From the NCBI RefSeq assembly GCF_003576455.2, contig NZ_CP032869.1:3348001-3412000 (forward strand): a stretch of 64,000 nucleotides of DNA. The letters run 5' to 3'. This document shows, piece by piece, positions 43,620 to 53,975 of the stretch. Position numbers and translations under genes: made by a program. This DNA is from Mucilaginibacter celer (GTDB lineage: Bacteria; Bacteroidota; Bacteroidia; Sphingobacteriales; Sphingobacteriaceae). Every line of letters begins with the position of its first letter. Positions within the stretch are counted from its first letter, which is position 1. A model generated the notes under the pieces. That model saw only the letters and a list, made by a program, of their open reading frames with translations, did no database searches and was not told the DNA's origin.

Positions 43620-43629
43620 CCAAAAGGCC

Positions 43630-46600
43630 ATGAAATGTATATTTTCGCTACTGCTCCTGCTGTTTGCAGGGGGATTAGCCTCTGCACAAAACATTGTGCA
43701 GATTGAATATTATTTTGATACGGATGCCGGCATTGGCGGCAACAAAATAGTGAGTGTAACCGCTGCTACCGATGGCTCGTTTACCTTTAACCCGGATGTA
43801 TCTGCCCTAACTAAAGGCTATCATATGTTGTACACCCGAGTAAAGGACAGTAACAACGGCTGGAGCCAAACCGTCCGCCGCTCGGTTGAGGTGCAACCAG
43901 CGCCGGTTACCACAACTGCGCTTACCGGCGAGTACAGCATTGATACCGATGCCGGTATTGGCAACAACAAAGCTTTCAGTATAACACGCAACGCGCAGGA
44001 CGCCGGTAATTTTAATATCAGCGTTACAGGTGTAGCTGCCGGTTATCATACGGTATATATACGTTTTAAAGATGCTTATGGCGTTTGGGGGCATACTATC
44101 AGGCGTTCTATCCAGGTGATACCGGCAAACAACAAACTGGTTTCGGGCGAATATTTTGTGGATAAAGATCCGGGGATTGGTTTGGGAACCGCGATATCAT
44201 TAAGCGCTCAAACCACAGATATTGCGCAGCAATTTGCAGCGCAGGCCTCGTCATTAACCGAGGGATACCACAAGCTATATGTAAGGTTTAAAGATGCCGC
44301 CGGATTCTGGAGCCACACATCACGCCAAAGCATAGAAGTAATTAAACAACCCGGTGTAATTAAAATTATAGCAGCCGAGTTTTTCTTTAAAACAGATCCG
44401 GGCATAGGCAAGGGCACTAAACTTACCGTACCTGCAACAAGCAGCGATACGTTGGCGCTTGCAATACCGGCCAATGCAAAATCGGCCGATATTGATACGC
44501 TGTACATCAGGGTACGTGATAACCGCGATAGTACCCGGTGGTCATACCGGGCCATGAAACGGATGGTAAAGGCGGCGCAAACCATCACCTTTGCAGCTGC
44601 AGCTACCAAAAAGTTTGGTGTTGCCGATTTTGATCCCGGTGCCAAAATATCATCCAACATGCCCTTAACCTACACCAGCAGCGATACTACTGTGGCAAGC
44701 ATTGTGGCCGGTAAGGTTCACCTCAAAAAAACAGGGACAACCATACTATCAGCCTCGCAGGCAGGCAATATCAGTTTTAAAGTGGCAACCACAGTTAAAC
44801 AAACACTAACTGTAGCCAAAGGCGATCAAACCATAGCATTTGCCGCACTGCCGGTTAAAACTTACGGCAGTGCCGATTTCGCTGTATCCGCCACGGCTAC
44901 ATCCGGCTTGCCTGTAACTTTTACCAGCGCAGATACAACCATTGCCAGCATTGTAAATGGTAAAATACATATTAAAGCAGCAGGTAAGTGTAACATTAAA
45001 GCATCGCAAGCTGGCAACAGTAATTACAATGCGGCAAAGGATAGCATTCAGGTGTTAACCATTAACAAAACCGGTCAGCAAATTGGTTTCCCTGCAATAC
45101 CTTCGCTTGCGGTAGGTGCTTACGATTATACACCAACGGCTATCGCCACATCTAATTTGCCGCTTACTTATACCAGCAGCAACACCGCGGTAGCAACCAT
45201 TATTAACGGCCGCATACACGCAGTTGCACCCGGAACCGCTATTATTACCGCAACACAAGCCGGCAACAACAATTACACGGCGGCGGTAGCTCAAACCCAA
45301 ACGGTAACTATAATTAAGGGGAACCAGACCATCGGTTTTAGCGAATTCCAGCCCGTGGCATACGGCGCCGCCGATTTTGCGCCTAAAGCTTATGCAACCT
45401 CGGGGTTGCCGCTTAGCTTTAGCAGCAGTAATACCGCGATAGCAACAATTATTAACGGGCAGGTTCATATAACCGGGGCGGGAACAGTCAGGATTATTGC
45501 ATCACAGGCGGGCAACACATCATACAATGCTGCCCGCGATACTTCGATGCTGCTTACAGTAAGCAAAGCCTCGCAAACTATCACTTTTTCAGTTTTACCT
45601 GCTTTACAGGTTGGCGCTGCGGATATCACGCCTTCAGCTGGTTCGAGCTCAGGACTTGCCGTTACTTTTGCAAGTAGCAATACAGCAATAGCTACCATAG
45701 TTAATGGCAAAATCCATGCTGTGGCCGGCGGAAGTTGCACCATTACCGCTTCACAAACCGGCAACGGCAACTACAACGCGGCCGCTGCAGTGAAACAAAC
45801 TTTAACCATAACCAAGGGTAGCCAGGTTATTACCTTCGCGGCACTATCGCCGGTAACTTTCGGTTCGGCAGATTATAGTGCCGGGGCAACGGCAAGTTCA
45901 GGACTAACGGTGAGTTATACCAGCAGCAATAATGCCGTAGCCACTATTGTTAACGGTTTAATCCATGTTACAGGTGTAGGCACTACAAACATTACGGCTT
46001 CGCAGGCGGGTAATACAGGCTATAACGCGGCGACAAGTGTGATTAAATCACTAACCGTAACTAAAGCCAACCAACAGATTACCTTTGCCGATATCACGCC
46101 GCAACCACCCGGCACGGCCGATTTTAGCGCCGGGGCGACTGCAAGTTCGGGCTTAGCGGTAAATTACACCAGCAGCAACCCTGCAGTTGCAACTATCGTT
46201 AACGGTTTAATTCATATTACGGGTGTAGGCACTGCTAATATAACAGCTGCACAAGCTGGCAATGCATACTACAATGCTGCCGCAAGCGTTGTAAAAACGT
46301 TTACTGTAACCAAAGCAGGCCAGCAGATTACATTTGCCACAATACCTGCAACACCTTATTTAAGTGCAGATTTTGCGCCGGGGGCAAGCAGCAGTTCGGG
46401 TTTAAGCATTACCTATACCAGCAGCAATACGGCTGTGGCAACTATTGTTAATGGCCTTATCCACATTAACGGTTTAGGCAGCAGCGTAATCACAGCCTCT
46501 CAGGGAGGCGACGCCACTTACAATGCGGCAGCAAGCGTTAGTCAAAAACTTACGGTTGTTAAAGCCAAACAAACAATAACATTTGCCGTATTAGCCGCAA

Positions 46601-47166
46601 AAGCATACAACGCACCCGATTTTGATGCCGCAGCAACAGCCAGTTCGGGCCTACCGATTAGCTATACCAGCAGCAACACGGCGGTAGCCACTATTGTTAA
46701 CGGGCTTATCCATATTACCGGTTCAGGAACAACAGTTATACAGGCAACCCAGGCAGGTAATACACTTTACGCAGCTGCACCGGCAATTAATCGTACGCTT
46801 ACCGTAAATGCCAAACCTGCCGGAACATCCGTAAGTACACTGGCAATAAGCTCAGAAAATAACGACAGCACTGCCGAAACCCGGCTTGCTGTAAAACAGG
46901 CCGTATCTCCAAACGGAGATGGTATTAATGATGTTTTGGTTATTGACGGCATAACAGCATACGCTGAAAACACGGTAACGCTGATTGACCCTAACGGATT
47001 GAAGATATACGAACGGGCTGGTTACGACAATCAGCAGGTAGTATTTGACGGACACTCATCGGTAACGGGTACCATGCAGAAGCCAGGCACCTATTACTAC
47101 CTCATTACCTACAAAACCACCACCGGCTGGAAAAACTTAAACGGTTATTTTGTGCTGAAATATTAA
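43630..47166 (+). CDS. Giant secreted repeat protein with T9SS type B C-terminal domain
   Basis: 1178 residues. Signal peptide MKCIFSLLLLLFAGGLASAQ. Then four ~75-residue units starting IEYYFDTDAGIGGNK, GEYSIDTDAGIGNNK, GEYFVDKDPGIG and AEFFFKTDPGIG, each ending in GYHxLYxRxKD...W. Then nine ~82-residue Ig-like (Big_2-type) units (~315-1075) of the form QTITFAALPVKTYGSADF, TSGLPVTFTSADTTIASI, VNGKIHIKAAGKCNIKASQA, GNSNYNAA. The C-terminus is a gliding-motility/type B sorting domain: VSPNGDGINDVLVIDGITAY, then GTYYYLITYKTTTGWKNLNG. It should be delivered to the surface by type IX secretion, possibly as an adhesin. No catalytic domain is seen. It probably shares an operon with the beta-helix gene just upstream. 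Confidence 0.93.
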   Translation: MKCIFSLLLLLFAGGLASAQNIVQIEYYFDTDAGIGGNKIVSVTAATDGSFTFNPDVSALTKGYHMLYTRVKDSNNGWSQTVRRSVEVQPAPVTTTALTGEYSIDTDAGIGNNKAFSITRNAQDAGNFNISVTGVAAGYHTVYIRFKDAYGVWGHTIRRSIQVIPANNKLVSGEYFVDKDPGIGLGTAISLSAQTTDIAQQFAAQASSLTEGYHKLYVRFKDAAGFWSHTSRQSIEVIKQPGVIKIIAAEFFFKTDPGIGKGTKLTVPATSSDTLALAIPANAKSADIDTLYIRVRDNRDSTRWSYRAMKRMVKAAQTITFAAAATKKFGVADFDPGAKISSNMPLTYTSSDTTVASIVAGKVHLKKTGTTILSASQAGNISFKVATTVKQTLTVAKGDQTIAFAALPVKTYGSADFAVSATATSGLPVTFTSADTTIASIVNGKIHIKAAGKCNIKASQAGNSNYNAAKDSIQVLTINKTGQQIGFPAIPSLAVGAYDYTPTAIATSNLPLTYTSSNTAVATIINGRIHAVAPGTAIITATQAGNNNYTAAVAQTQTVTIIKGNQTIGFSEFQPVAYGAADFAPKAYATSGLPLSFSSSNTAIATIINGQVHITGAGTVRIIASQAGNTSYNAARDTSMLLTVSKASQTITFSVLPALQVGAADITPSAGSSSGLAVTFASSNTAIATIVNGKIHAVAGGSCTITASQTGNGNYNAAAAVKQTLTITKGSQVITFAALSPVTFGSADYSAGATASSGLTVSYTSSNNAVATIVNGLIHVTGVGTTNITASQAGNTGYNAATSVIKSLTVTKANQQITFADITPQPPGTADFSAGATASSGLAVNYTSSNPAVATIVNGLIHITGVGTANITAAQAGNAYYNAAASVVKTFTVTKAGQQITFATIPATPYLSADFAPGASSSSGLSITYTSSNTAVATIVNGLIHINGLGSSVITASQGGDATYNAAASVSQKLTVVKAKQTITFAVLAAKAYNAPDFDAAATASSGLPISYTSSNTAVATIVNGLIHITGSGTTVIQATQAGNTLYAAAPAINRTLTVNAKPAGTSVSTLAISSENNDSTAETRLAVKQAVSPNGDGINDVLVIDGITAYAENTVTLIDPNGLKIYERAGYDNQQVVFDGHSSVTGTMQKPGTYYYLITYKTTTGWKNLNGYFVLKY

Positions 47167-47182
47167 AGGTGAATAATCTCAT

Positions 47183-47220
47183 AACAAAAAACGGGACCAG
47201 TATTGGTCCCGTTTTTTGTT
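47183..47220. terminator. Bidirectional terminator between the repeat protein and mutS
   Basis: A 17-bp perfect stem with a 4-base loop (AACAAAAAACGGGACCA / TGGTCCCGTTTTTTGTT) gives a T-run in both directions between convergent genes. Confidence 0.85.
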
Positions 47221-47273
47221 ATGATAAACCTGCCAGAAATCAACGAAATCAGCGTAATCAAAAAATTCAACGG

Positions 47274-49883
47274 TCAACTCTTCACCACCCTTTGGATCTC
47301 ATCCAACTTCATTAAAGCCTCAACGGGGGTTAAAGTATTTACATCAAGATTGTTCAGCGTATCGCGGATTTTTACCAATACCGGATCATCAATCGAAAAC
47401 ATCTGCATCTGTACAGCCTGTTTTTGCACCTTGCGGATACTCTCCTTAATATGCTCGCCGCCGGTGCGCTCGTTTTCAAGTTTTTTCAGGATCTCGTTGG
47501 CGCGGCTCAATACCTTGGATGGCATACCGGCCAGTTTAGCCACGTGGATCCCGAAACTGTGCTCGCTGCCGCCGGGTACCAGTTTACGCAGGAAAATAAT
47601 TTGCTGGCCAACTTCTTTAACCGATACATTAAAGTTTTTGATACGGTTGAATGAATTGCTTAATTCGTTAAGCTCATGATAATGCGTGGCGAACAGCGTT
47701 TTAGCCCTTGCTGTTGGATGATTATGCAGATACTCGGCGATAGACCAGGCGATGGAAATGCCATCATAAGTTGAAGTACCCCTGCCAATTTCATCCAGCA
47801 GGATCAGGCTCCTGTCGGACAGGTTGTTGAGGATGCTGGCCGTTTCGTTCATCTCCACCATAAAGGTCGATTCGCCTGATGAAAGATTATCCGAAGCCCC
47901 TACCCTTGTAAAAATCTTATCAACCAAACCGATGGTAGCTTCCCTGGCCGGTACAAAGCAGCCCATCTGGGCCATCAGCACAATTAAACCGGTTTGCCTT
48001 AACAAAGCCGATTTACCCGCCATGTTAGGACCGGTAATGATGATGATCTGTTGCGTTTCCGAATCAAGGTAAACGCTGTTGGTAATGTACTCTTCGCCTA
48101 TCGGCAGATTTTTTTCGATAACCGGGTGGCGGCCACCTTTAATATCCAGTACCTTACTTTCGTTTATCTCCGGCTTAACATAATAGTTTTTTATAGAGAT
48201 GCTGGCAAAGTTAAGCAGCACATCCAAACGGGCAATCAGCTGGGCGTTAAGCTGGATAGGTTTGATATACTCTGCAAGCGAGTACAGTAAATCGTTATAA
48301 AGCTGCGTTTCGAGGGCGAGGATCTTTTCTTCAGCACCTAAAATCTGCTCTTCGTATTCTTTGAGTTCGGGGGTGATGTAACGCTCGGCATTTACCAGCG
48401 TTTGCTTGCGGATCCACTCGGTTGGTACCTTATCACGATGGGCATGGGTTACCTCAAGGTAATAGCCAAACACATTATTAAATGATACTTTGAGCGATGG
48501 AATGCCGGTAAGCTCGGCCTCACGTTTCTGGATCTCCAGCAGGTAGCCTTTTCCGCCGAAAGCAATTTTACGCAGCCTGTCCAGCTCGTCATTAATCCCC
48601 TCATTCATTACCGAACCTTTTACCAGCATCACCGGCGGCTCGGGGTTTAGTTCACGTTCAATTTTTTCGCAGATCAGCGTGCAGGGGTTTAGCTGCTCGC
48701 CAATGGCACGCAATGGTGCGCTTTCCGAGTTTTCGGCTATGCGTTTAATCTGTGCTATGGCGGTTAGCGCCTTTTTAAGCTGGCAAACCTCGCGCGGGTT
48801 GGCTTTTTGCAGGCCGATTTTGGAGATGAGCCTTTCTAAGTCGCCTATTTGCCGAAGGAATTGCAACAGTTCTTCGCGCAGTTCTTCGTTGCCTATCAGG
48901 TACTCAACCACGCCTAAACGATCATTAATAGCCTTGATCTGTTTAAGCGGCATCACTATCCAGCGGCGCAGCAAACGGGCTCCCATGGGCGAGCAGGTAT
49001 GATCAAGCACATCAACCAGGGTCATGGCGTTTTCGTTGGCCGAACCTACCAGCTCCAGGTTACGGATGCTAAACCTGTCGAGCCACAAATACCGGTCTTC
49101 CTCAATCCTGCTGATAGCCGAAATATGGCCAAGGTTGCGGTGCTCGGTTTCGTTAAGATAATGGATAGCTACGCCGGCAGCTATAATACCTAAGTTCAGT
49201 TTATCAATGCCGAAACCTTTAAGCGATTTTACACCGAAGTGTTTAAGCAGGGTTTCGTTGGCATAATCGCCGCTGTAAGGCCACTCGTCCAGGGCGTAGG
49301 TATAAAAGCGGTCGCCGTAGGTATCCTTAAAATCGCGGGTGCGGCTTTTGGGGTAAATCACCTCGCTGGGCGAAAAACTTTGCAGCAGCTTATCAATATA
49401 ATCGCTGTTGCCCTGGGCAGTCATGAACTCGCCGGTTGAGATATCTATGAGCGCAATACCGATACTGTTTTTTTCAAAATGCAGCGAAGCAAGGTAGTTA
49501 TTGCTTTTTTGATGCAGGATATTATCGTTAGTAGCAACGCCGGGGGTAACCAGTTCGGTTACGCCGCGTTTAACGATAGTTTTGGTGGTTTTGGGATCTT
49601 CAAGCTGATCGCAGATGGCCACGCGCTGCCCGGCCCTCACCAGTTTGGGCAGATAGGTATCCAGCGAGTGGTGCGGAAAACCGGCCAACTCAATATGCGT
49701 TGCGGCACCGTTGGCCCGGCGGGTAAGTACAATGCCTAAAATACCGGCAGCCTTTACGGCGTCTTCGCCAAATGTTTCGTAAAAATCGCCCACCCTAAAC
49801 AGCAGCAAAGCACCGGGGTACTTTACCTTTATAGCATTGTATTGCTGCATTAAAGGGGTTTCTTTGGTAGTATCTTTAGCCAA
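47274..49883 (-). CDS. mutS: DNA mismatch repair protein MutS
   Basis: 869 residues, full length MutS1. Mismatch-recognition domain with the Phe-x-Glu motif in [13 protein letters not shown]; connector, lever and clamp regions in the middle; ATPase domain with Walker [14 protein letters not shown] (Gly618 on), Walker [21 protein letters not shown], and the C-terminal helix-turn-helix dimerisation part ([20 protein letters not shown]). MutS recognises mispairs and small loops and recruits MutL. Single gene with a terminator shared with the convergent gene. Confidence 0.98.
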   Translation of the reverse strand: MAKDTTKETPLMQQYNAIKVKYPGALLLFRVGDFYETFGEDAVKAAGILGIVLTRRANGAATHIELAGFPHHSLDTYLPKLVRAGQRVAICDQLEDPKTTKTIVKRGVTELVTPGVATNDNILHQKSNNYLASLHFEKNSIGIALIDISTGEFMTAQGNSDYIDKLLQSFSPSEVIYPKSRTRDFKDTYGDRFYTYALDEWPYSGDYANETLLKHFGVKSLKGFGIDKLNLGIIAAGVAIHYLNETEHRNLGHISAISRIEEDRYLWLDRFSIRNLELVGSANENAMTLVDVLDHTCSPMGARLLRRWIVMPLKQIKAINDRLGVVEYLIGNEELREELLQFLRQIGDLERLISKIGLQKANPREVCQLKKALTAIAQIKRIAENSESAPLRAIGEQLNPCTLICEKIERELNPEPPVMLVKGSVMNEGINDELDRLRKIAFGGKGYLLEIQKREAELTGIPSLKVSFNNVFGYYLEVTHAHRDKVPTEWIRKQTLVNAERYITPELKEYEEQILGAEEKILALETQLYNDLLYSLAEYIKPIQLNAQLIARLDVLLNFASISIKNYYVKPEINESKVLDIKGGRHPVIEKNLPIGEEYITNSVYLDSETQQIIIITGPNMAGKSALLRQTGLIVLMAQMGCFVPAREATIGLVDKIFTRVGASDNLSSGESTFMVEMNETASILNNLSDRSLILLDEIGRGTSTYDGISIAWSIAEYLHNHPTARAKTLFATHYHELNELSNSFNRIKNFNVSVKEVGQQIIFLRKLVPGGSEHSFGIHVAKLAGMPSKVLSRANEILKKLENERTGGEHIKESIRKVQKQAVQMQMFSIDDPVLVKIRDTLNNLDVNTLTPVEALMKLDEIQRVVKS

Positions 49884-50003
49884 GCGGTTTATCCTTTTAA
49901 TTAATCGGCTAAGTTAATGCATTGGCAGGGGTTTTAGGGTAATGTGGAAAATTTGGGGTGATGTGGAATAAGTGATATGCCGGGACGGCCACCTATCGTT
50001 AAA

Positions 50004-51938
50004 CTACCTCGCCACCATCTTCCCATTCACAATCCTATCCACATAATCCTGTATCAAGGCCTTACAATCCTGCATGCCCTTTTGCATTTCGGGATTTAAT
50101 CCGCCCGGCATCAGGTTTTTATCCAAACCTTTATCCTCTACCCCAAAAATCCCGGTAAAGTTTTTTCCATCAAACAGGTAAGTGTAATTGCCCTGCATAA
50201 ACTGGTAAATATTACCTGTGGAGTTAATGAGTTTGGGCTGCTCATTGGGCAGGCTGCTCACTAAACTCCTCCCCCATGAGCGGAAGGGTTTGTGATAGCC
50301 GGTTAAATCGGCCAGGGTTGGGTAAATATCCATTTGTGATGCCAGGTCGGTGCGGATGCCTTTTAAGTTGTAGGCGGGGTTGGCGCTGTAAAATAATATA
50401 GGTACGGCAAAGCGGTTAACCTGTTTGCTGTATTCAGGGTAGTAGGTTTGGCTGGTATGATCGGCAGTGATCACAAAAATGGTGTTGCTATACCAGGATT
50501 GCGTTTTGGCATAGTTAAAAAACTCCCTTAACGCATTATCGGTATACTGCACACATTTATCAATAGCCAGCGGCCCGCCGGTAAACCTTGCTTTATATTT
50601 TTCGGGAAGCTGATATGGATCATGCGATGAAAGGGTGAATAGCGTAGCCATAAAAGGCTGCTTTTGTTGCGTTAAATTACGCCCCATAAACTGAAAGAAT
50701 TGTTCGTCCCAAATCCCCCAGATGCCGTCAAAATCACGATCATTATTGTACTCTGTACGCCCATAATAATGCTTATAGCCCAAAATGCTCCCAAAACCCT
50801 GAAATCCCATCGAACCATTGGCCGCACCGTGAAAAAATGAAGTTTGGTACCCCATATCATTACAAACCGATACTATCGACTGGATGTTTTGCTTGGCATA
50901 AGGCGATGAAGTGAACGCGTTTTGAAAAGACGGAATCCCCGCCAATACCGAGGACATAGCGTGGATAGATTGCCTGCCTGTAGCATAGGCATTGGTAAAT
51001 ATCAAACTACTGTTTGATAAAGAATCCAGAAACGGCGTATACGATTTAAAGCCCGGAATAGCTACATCCCGGTTCATGCTGCCCCAATATTCGCGGGCCA
51101 TACTCTCTAATATAATGATCACCACATTGGGTTTTGCGACTGGCTGGCTGCTATATTGTTTTATAGGCTTTACATTGGTACTGATATAGGCATCATCAAC
51201 CCAGTGCTGCAATTTATAGTTATTAGTACCCAGCGTACGGAAAATTGCAAAAGGGGTATTCAGCACAATATCGCCCTGGTTGGGGATGGTGATGTGCTTA
51301 TAGGCATCAACCATATTGATGGGCCTGGTGCTGTGCTCAAAATCGCCACGGATGCCGCCAATAACCAACGTAAGGATAACAAAAAACGACACCACCGATG
51401 ATAAAAAATACACCTTATTATCGGTTACCGGCTGTGGTTTTAATTTTACCCGTTTATATAACCAAACCCAGCAAACCGAACAAATGATAAACAATGCCAC
51501 CACATACCAATATGCTTCAGAAAAATGGGTAAACAGCAGCTTTTTATTATTCTCGTCGGCCAGCACATCAAGTGTAGCTTTGGTTGATCGTACCTGGCTG
51601 AAGCGGTAGTAAATGATATCTACAAAATTGGTGGCATAACAAAGCAGGTTGGTGATGAAGTATAAAACAGCCATCCCCTTTTGAAAGCCTGGCCGGGTAT
51701 TTACCTTTAATGGTAATACGCTGAGCAATATAAACAAACTGTTGGTATACAGCAGGGCCGTGGTATCAAAAGCCATACCGTAATAGCACAACTTAAGCAG
51801 CGCCCAAAAACCATCAACCGCAAAAAGATGCGTGTTAAAGGCAAAGAATAATACCCTTGCCATAAAATAAAACAAATATCCTAAAAACAGCCTGTATAAA
51901 AGCACTTTATACTCGGCTAATCTCCATTTAGCTCCCAT
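50004..51938 (-). CDS. LTA synthase-like membrane sulfatase-fold protein
   Basis: 644 residues. Five N-terminal transmembrane segments (~12-200; LLYRLFLGYLFYFMARVLFF, SLFILLSVLPL, ALFIICSVCWVWLYKRV) lead to a large extracytoplasmic alkaline-phosphatase/sulfatase domain (~265-620). It has the metal Glu in VVIIILESMAREYWGSMN, the nucleophile region in AYATGRQSIHAMSSVLAGIP (Thr or Ser), and metal ligands in TLSSHDPYQLP and FVITADHTS. The family includes LtaS and phosphoglycerol or phosphoethanolamine transferases. Gram-negative Bacteroidota lack lipoteichoic acid, so a transferase acting on lipid or capsule components is more likely. Single gene. Confidence 0.9.
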   Translation of the reverse strand: MGAKWRLAEYKVLLYRLFLGYLFYFMARVLFFAFNTHLFAVDGFWALLKLCYYGMAFDTTALLYTNSLFILLSVLPLKVNTRPGFQKGMAVLYFITNLLCYATNFVDIIYYRFSQVRSTKATLDVLADENNKKLLFTHFSEAYWYVVALFIICSVCWVWLYKRVKLKPQPVTDNKVYFLSSVVSFFVILTLVIGGIRGDFEHSTRPINMVDAYKHITIPNQGDIVLNTPFAIFRTLGTNNYKLQHWVDDAYISTNVKPIKQYSSQPVAKPNVVIIILESMAREYWGSMNRDVAIPGFKSYTPFLDSLSNSSLIFTNAYATGRQSIHAMSSVLAGIPSFQNAFTSSPYAKQNIQSIVSVCNDMGYQTSFFHGAANGSMGFQGFGSILGYKHYYGRTEYNNDRDFDGIWGIWDEQFFQFMGRNLTQQKQPFMATLFTLSSHDPYQLPEKYKARFTGGPLAIDKCVQYTDNALREFFNYAKTQSWYSNTIFVITADHTSQTYYPEYSKQVNRFAVPILFYSANPAYNLKGIRTDLASQMDIYPTLADLTGYHKPFRSWGRSLVSSLPNEQPKLINSTGNIYQFMQGNYTYLFDGKNFTGIFGVEDKGLDKNLMPGGLNPEMQKGMQDCKALIQDYVDRIVNGKMVAR

Positions 51939-52178
51939 TAAAAATCAAATGCTACCGGTTGTACCGGACCCGGACCAGGCAGGAAGGTCTTGCCCTGTTT
52001 ACCTATTGAGGAGCGAATGTAGAAAAATTTAAATAACAATTATTTAATGCAAAATCAACATTTAATTAATGACATATCGATTACAAAAACCATCCATCAT
52101 GGCTTTAAGCTAATATCAGTTGCGAATTGCCCCTATTATACAGTTCCCGGCATAATCATACATCGGCATACTATTTTC

Positions 52179-52209
52179 TTGGAAATTAAAATCAAATGAT
52201 TTAACTTTG
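52179..52209 (+). promoter_or_regulatory. Canonical Bacteroidota promoter of the DUF2236/DUF817 pair
   Basis: TTG (52179-52181), 20-base spacer, TAACTTTG (52202-52209). This is the best consensus match in the window. It implies transcription starting near 52215, which rules against the ATG at 52212 and for the ATG at 52230. Confidence 0.72.
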
Positions 52210-52229
52210 AGATGCAAAGTACTTTTACA

Positions 52230-53000
52230 ATGACATATTTCGTAGATAAACATTCCATAGTACGCCGTATCTGGGGCAAAGCAGATACAGTACTTTTTAT
52301 ATTTGCAGGCGCTGCTGCCGAGTTTGCTTTAAACAAGGCGGTAGACTGGCTCTACTTCACCGGCAAACTCCCTGCCGACCCATTAGGCCGCCTGTTCAGC
52401 ACTGTTGATTACTCGCGCCAGATCCTTTTTTCGGAGCATGAAGCCGCTTTAAAAGCCATCGACAGAATAACAGCCATACACCATGGAGTAGAAAGTGCCC
52501 GGGGATCGCAAATACCGGATTGGGCATACCGCGATGTGTTGTTCCTCCTTATTGATCTCTCCATCCGTTCGTACGAATTACTGGAAGTCCCTCTTACCGG
52601 CCGCGAAAAAAAAGAGGTGTTTGATGTATTTAACCGCATAGGGCAACGCATGCAATTAAAAAATCTGCCGGCAGATTATCTCCAATACCTGCAAATGCGC
52701 CAAACACATCTTGAGCAAAACCTGGTAAAAAGTGAGTTTACAACCGATTTATATCGACAGTATCGAAAACACCTCGGCCCAATCCGTTACCTCATTCTTA
52801 AACAGGCGCAGTTATTAACCGTTCCTGAACAGGTAAGCCGCCAATTACCCATTGGCAGGCTTGCCTGGTTGCGGCCTGTTTTAAAAGTATACAAGGCTGT
52901 TAAGCACCTTAAACCTGGCAGGCTTTTCAGGGATGCATTGCTGCCTGTTCAATACAAAACCCGCATCCGGCAAATGGATACAGCGTTAATTATCAATTAA
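52230..53000 (+). CDS. Oxygenase MpaB-family (DUF2236) protein
   Basis: 256 residues from the ATG at 52230, chosen because the -7 box lies at 52202-52209. The DUF2236 pattern is visible: KHSIVRRIWGKADTVLFIFA at the N-terminus, STVDYSRQILFSEHEAALKA, IDRITAIHHGVESARGSQIP with the conserved His region, and the helical remainder (SIRSYELLEVPLTGREKKEV). Some members are heme-dependent oxygenases (fungal MpaB, bacterial latex-clearing-type relatives), and others are uncharacterised. There is no signal peptide. It is followed 3 bases later by a DUF817 membrane protein gene, so the two are one operon. Confidence 0.85.
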   Translation: MTYFVDKHSIVRRIWGKADTVLFIFAGAAAEFALNKAVDWLYFTGKLPADPLGRLFSTVDYSRQILFSEHEAALKAIDRITAIHHGVESARGSQIPDWAYRDVLFLLIDLSIRSYELLEVPLTGREKKEVFDVFNRIGQRMQLKNLPADYLQYLQMRQTHLEQNLVKSEFTTDLYRQYRKHLGPIRYLILKQAQLLTVPEQVSRQLPIGRLAWLRPVLKVYKAVKHLKPGRLFRDALLPVQYKTRIRQMDTALIIN

Positions 53001-53003
53001 ATT

Positions 53004-53786
53004 ATGAAAACCATCATTAACCATTCAGGCACTTTTGTTTACCAGTTGGCACTTTCGTGCCTGTTTCCGGTTTTGGTGTTTGTAATGCTTGGTTTGTCGC
53101 ATCTGTTTGCAGGCATCCTGCCCCGGTACGATTTTATGCTGATGACCTGTTTACTTATCCAAGCTGCGCTATATTATACCGGTATTGAAACCAAAGATGA
53201 AGTGCTGGTAATTTGTGTTTTTCATCTGCTTGGCCTTTTAATGGAACTGTTTAAAGTGCATTACGGATCATGGGTCTACCCCGAATTTGCATATTTTAAA
53301 GTTGGCGGTGTGCCGCTTTACAGCGGTTTTATGTATGCCAGCGTAGCCAGCTTTATGTGCCAGGCCTGGCGCCGGCTTAACCTGCAAATAGTGAATTGGC
53401 CCTCTCACATTATTACCCGTACCATTGGCGCACTTATCTATGTTAATTTTTTCACCAATCATTTTATAATGGATGTACGCTATGCCGTCGGTGTATTAAT
53501 CTTATATTTTTTTAGGCGGTCGGTTGTCATTTATTACCTGCAAGGCACTGCTTACCGCATGCCTGCTATAATTGCCTTTATACTGATTGGCTTTTTCATT
53601 TGGCTGGCCGAGAACATAGCCACCAGGCTGGGTGCCTGGAAATACGCCTATCAGCATCATACCTGGGCTATGGTCAACTATCAAAAAATAAGTTCCTGGG
53701 CTTTTTTGGTAATTGTTAGTTTTATTATAGTAGCCGAATTAAAACTTTTAAAAAAACAAACAGTTCCATCTATCTTACCAGCCTGA
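53004..53786 (+). CDS. DUF817-family integral membrane protein
   Basis: 260 residues, about eight transmembrane segments (ALSCLFPVLVFVMLGLSHLF, FMLMTCLLIQAALYYTGIE, VLVICVFHLLGLLMELFKVH, ALIYVNFFTNHFIMDVRYAV, IAFILIGFFIWLAENIATRL, SSWAFLVIVSFIIVAELKLL). MELFKVHYGSWVYPE and YAYQHHTWAMVNYQKISSW are conserved DUF817 motifs with several His and Trp residues. The function of the family is not established. Its close coupling to an MpaB-type oxygenase gene suggests a membrane partner for a lipid or carotenoid-like substrate; this is inference. Confidence 0.85.
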   Translation: MKTIINHSGTFVYQLALSCLFPVLVFVMLGLSHLFAGILPRYDFMLMTCLLIQAALYYTGIETKDEVLVICVFHLLGLLMELFKVHYGSWVYPEFAYFKVGGVPLYSGFMYASVASFMCQAWRRLNLQIVNWPSHIITRTIGALIYVNFFTNHFIMDVRYAVGVLILYFFRRSVVIYYLQGTAYRMPAIIAFILIGFFIWLAENIATRLGAWKYAYQHHTWAMVNYQKISSWAFLVIVSFIIVAELKLLKKQTVPSILPA

Positions 53787-53881
53787 TTATTATTGTGAGC
53801 GGTGAAGATGCAAAGCATTTCCTGCCATTTGCATAAAAACCGGAATCTTAAATCTCAAAGTAATTTTTGAAATCATAAAAC

Positions 53882-53975
53882 AATCTATCCCCCGATAAAA
53901 ATCGGCGCAATCAAAAATCAATCGGTGTAACCCGCCAAAAAAATCCGAAATCGAAAATCCGAAATCCGAAATCAT
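53882..53975. repeat. Short direct repeats (AATCCGAAATC)
   Basis: AAATCCGAAATCGAAAATCC and GAAATCCGAAATC lie together at about 53944-53972, preceded by AATCAAAAATCAATCGG, in the space between convergent genes. They look like a small slipped or dispersed repeat family and have no coding content. Confidence 0.45.

Noticed and set aside
44580..46800. Tandem DNA repeats at about 245-base period
   Set aside because: They are codon-level repeats of the Ig-like domains of a single open gene, not a CRISPR or satellite array.
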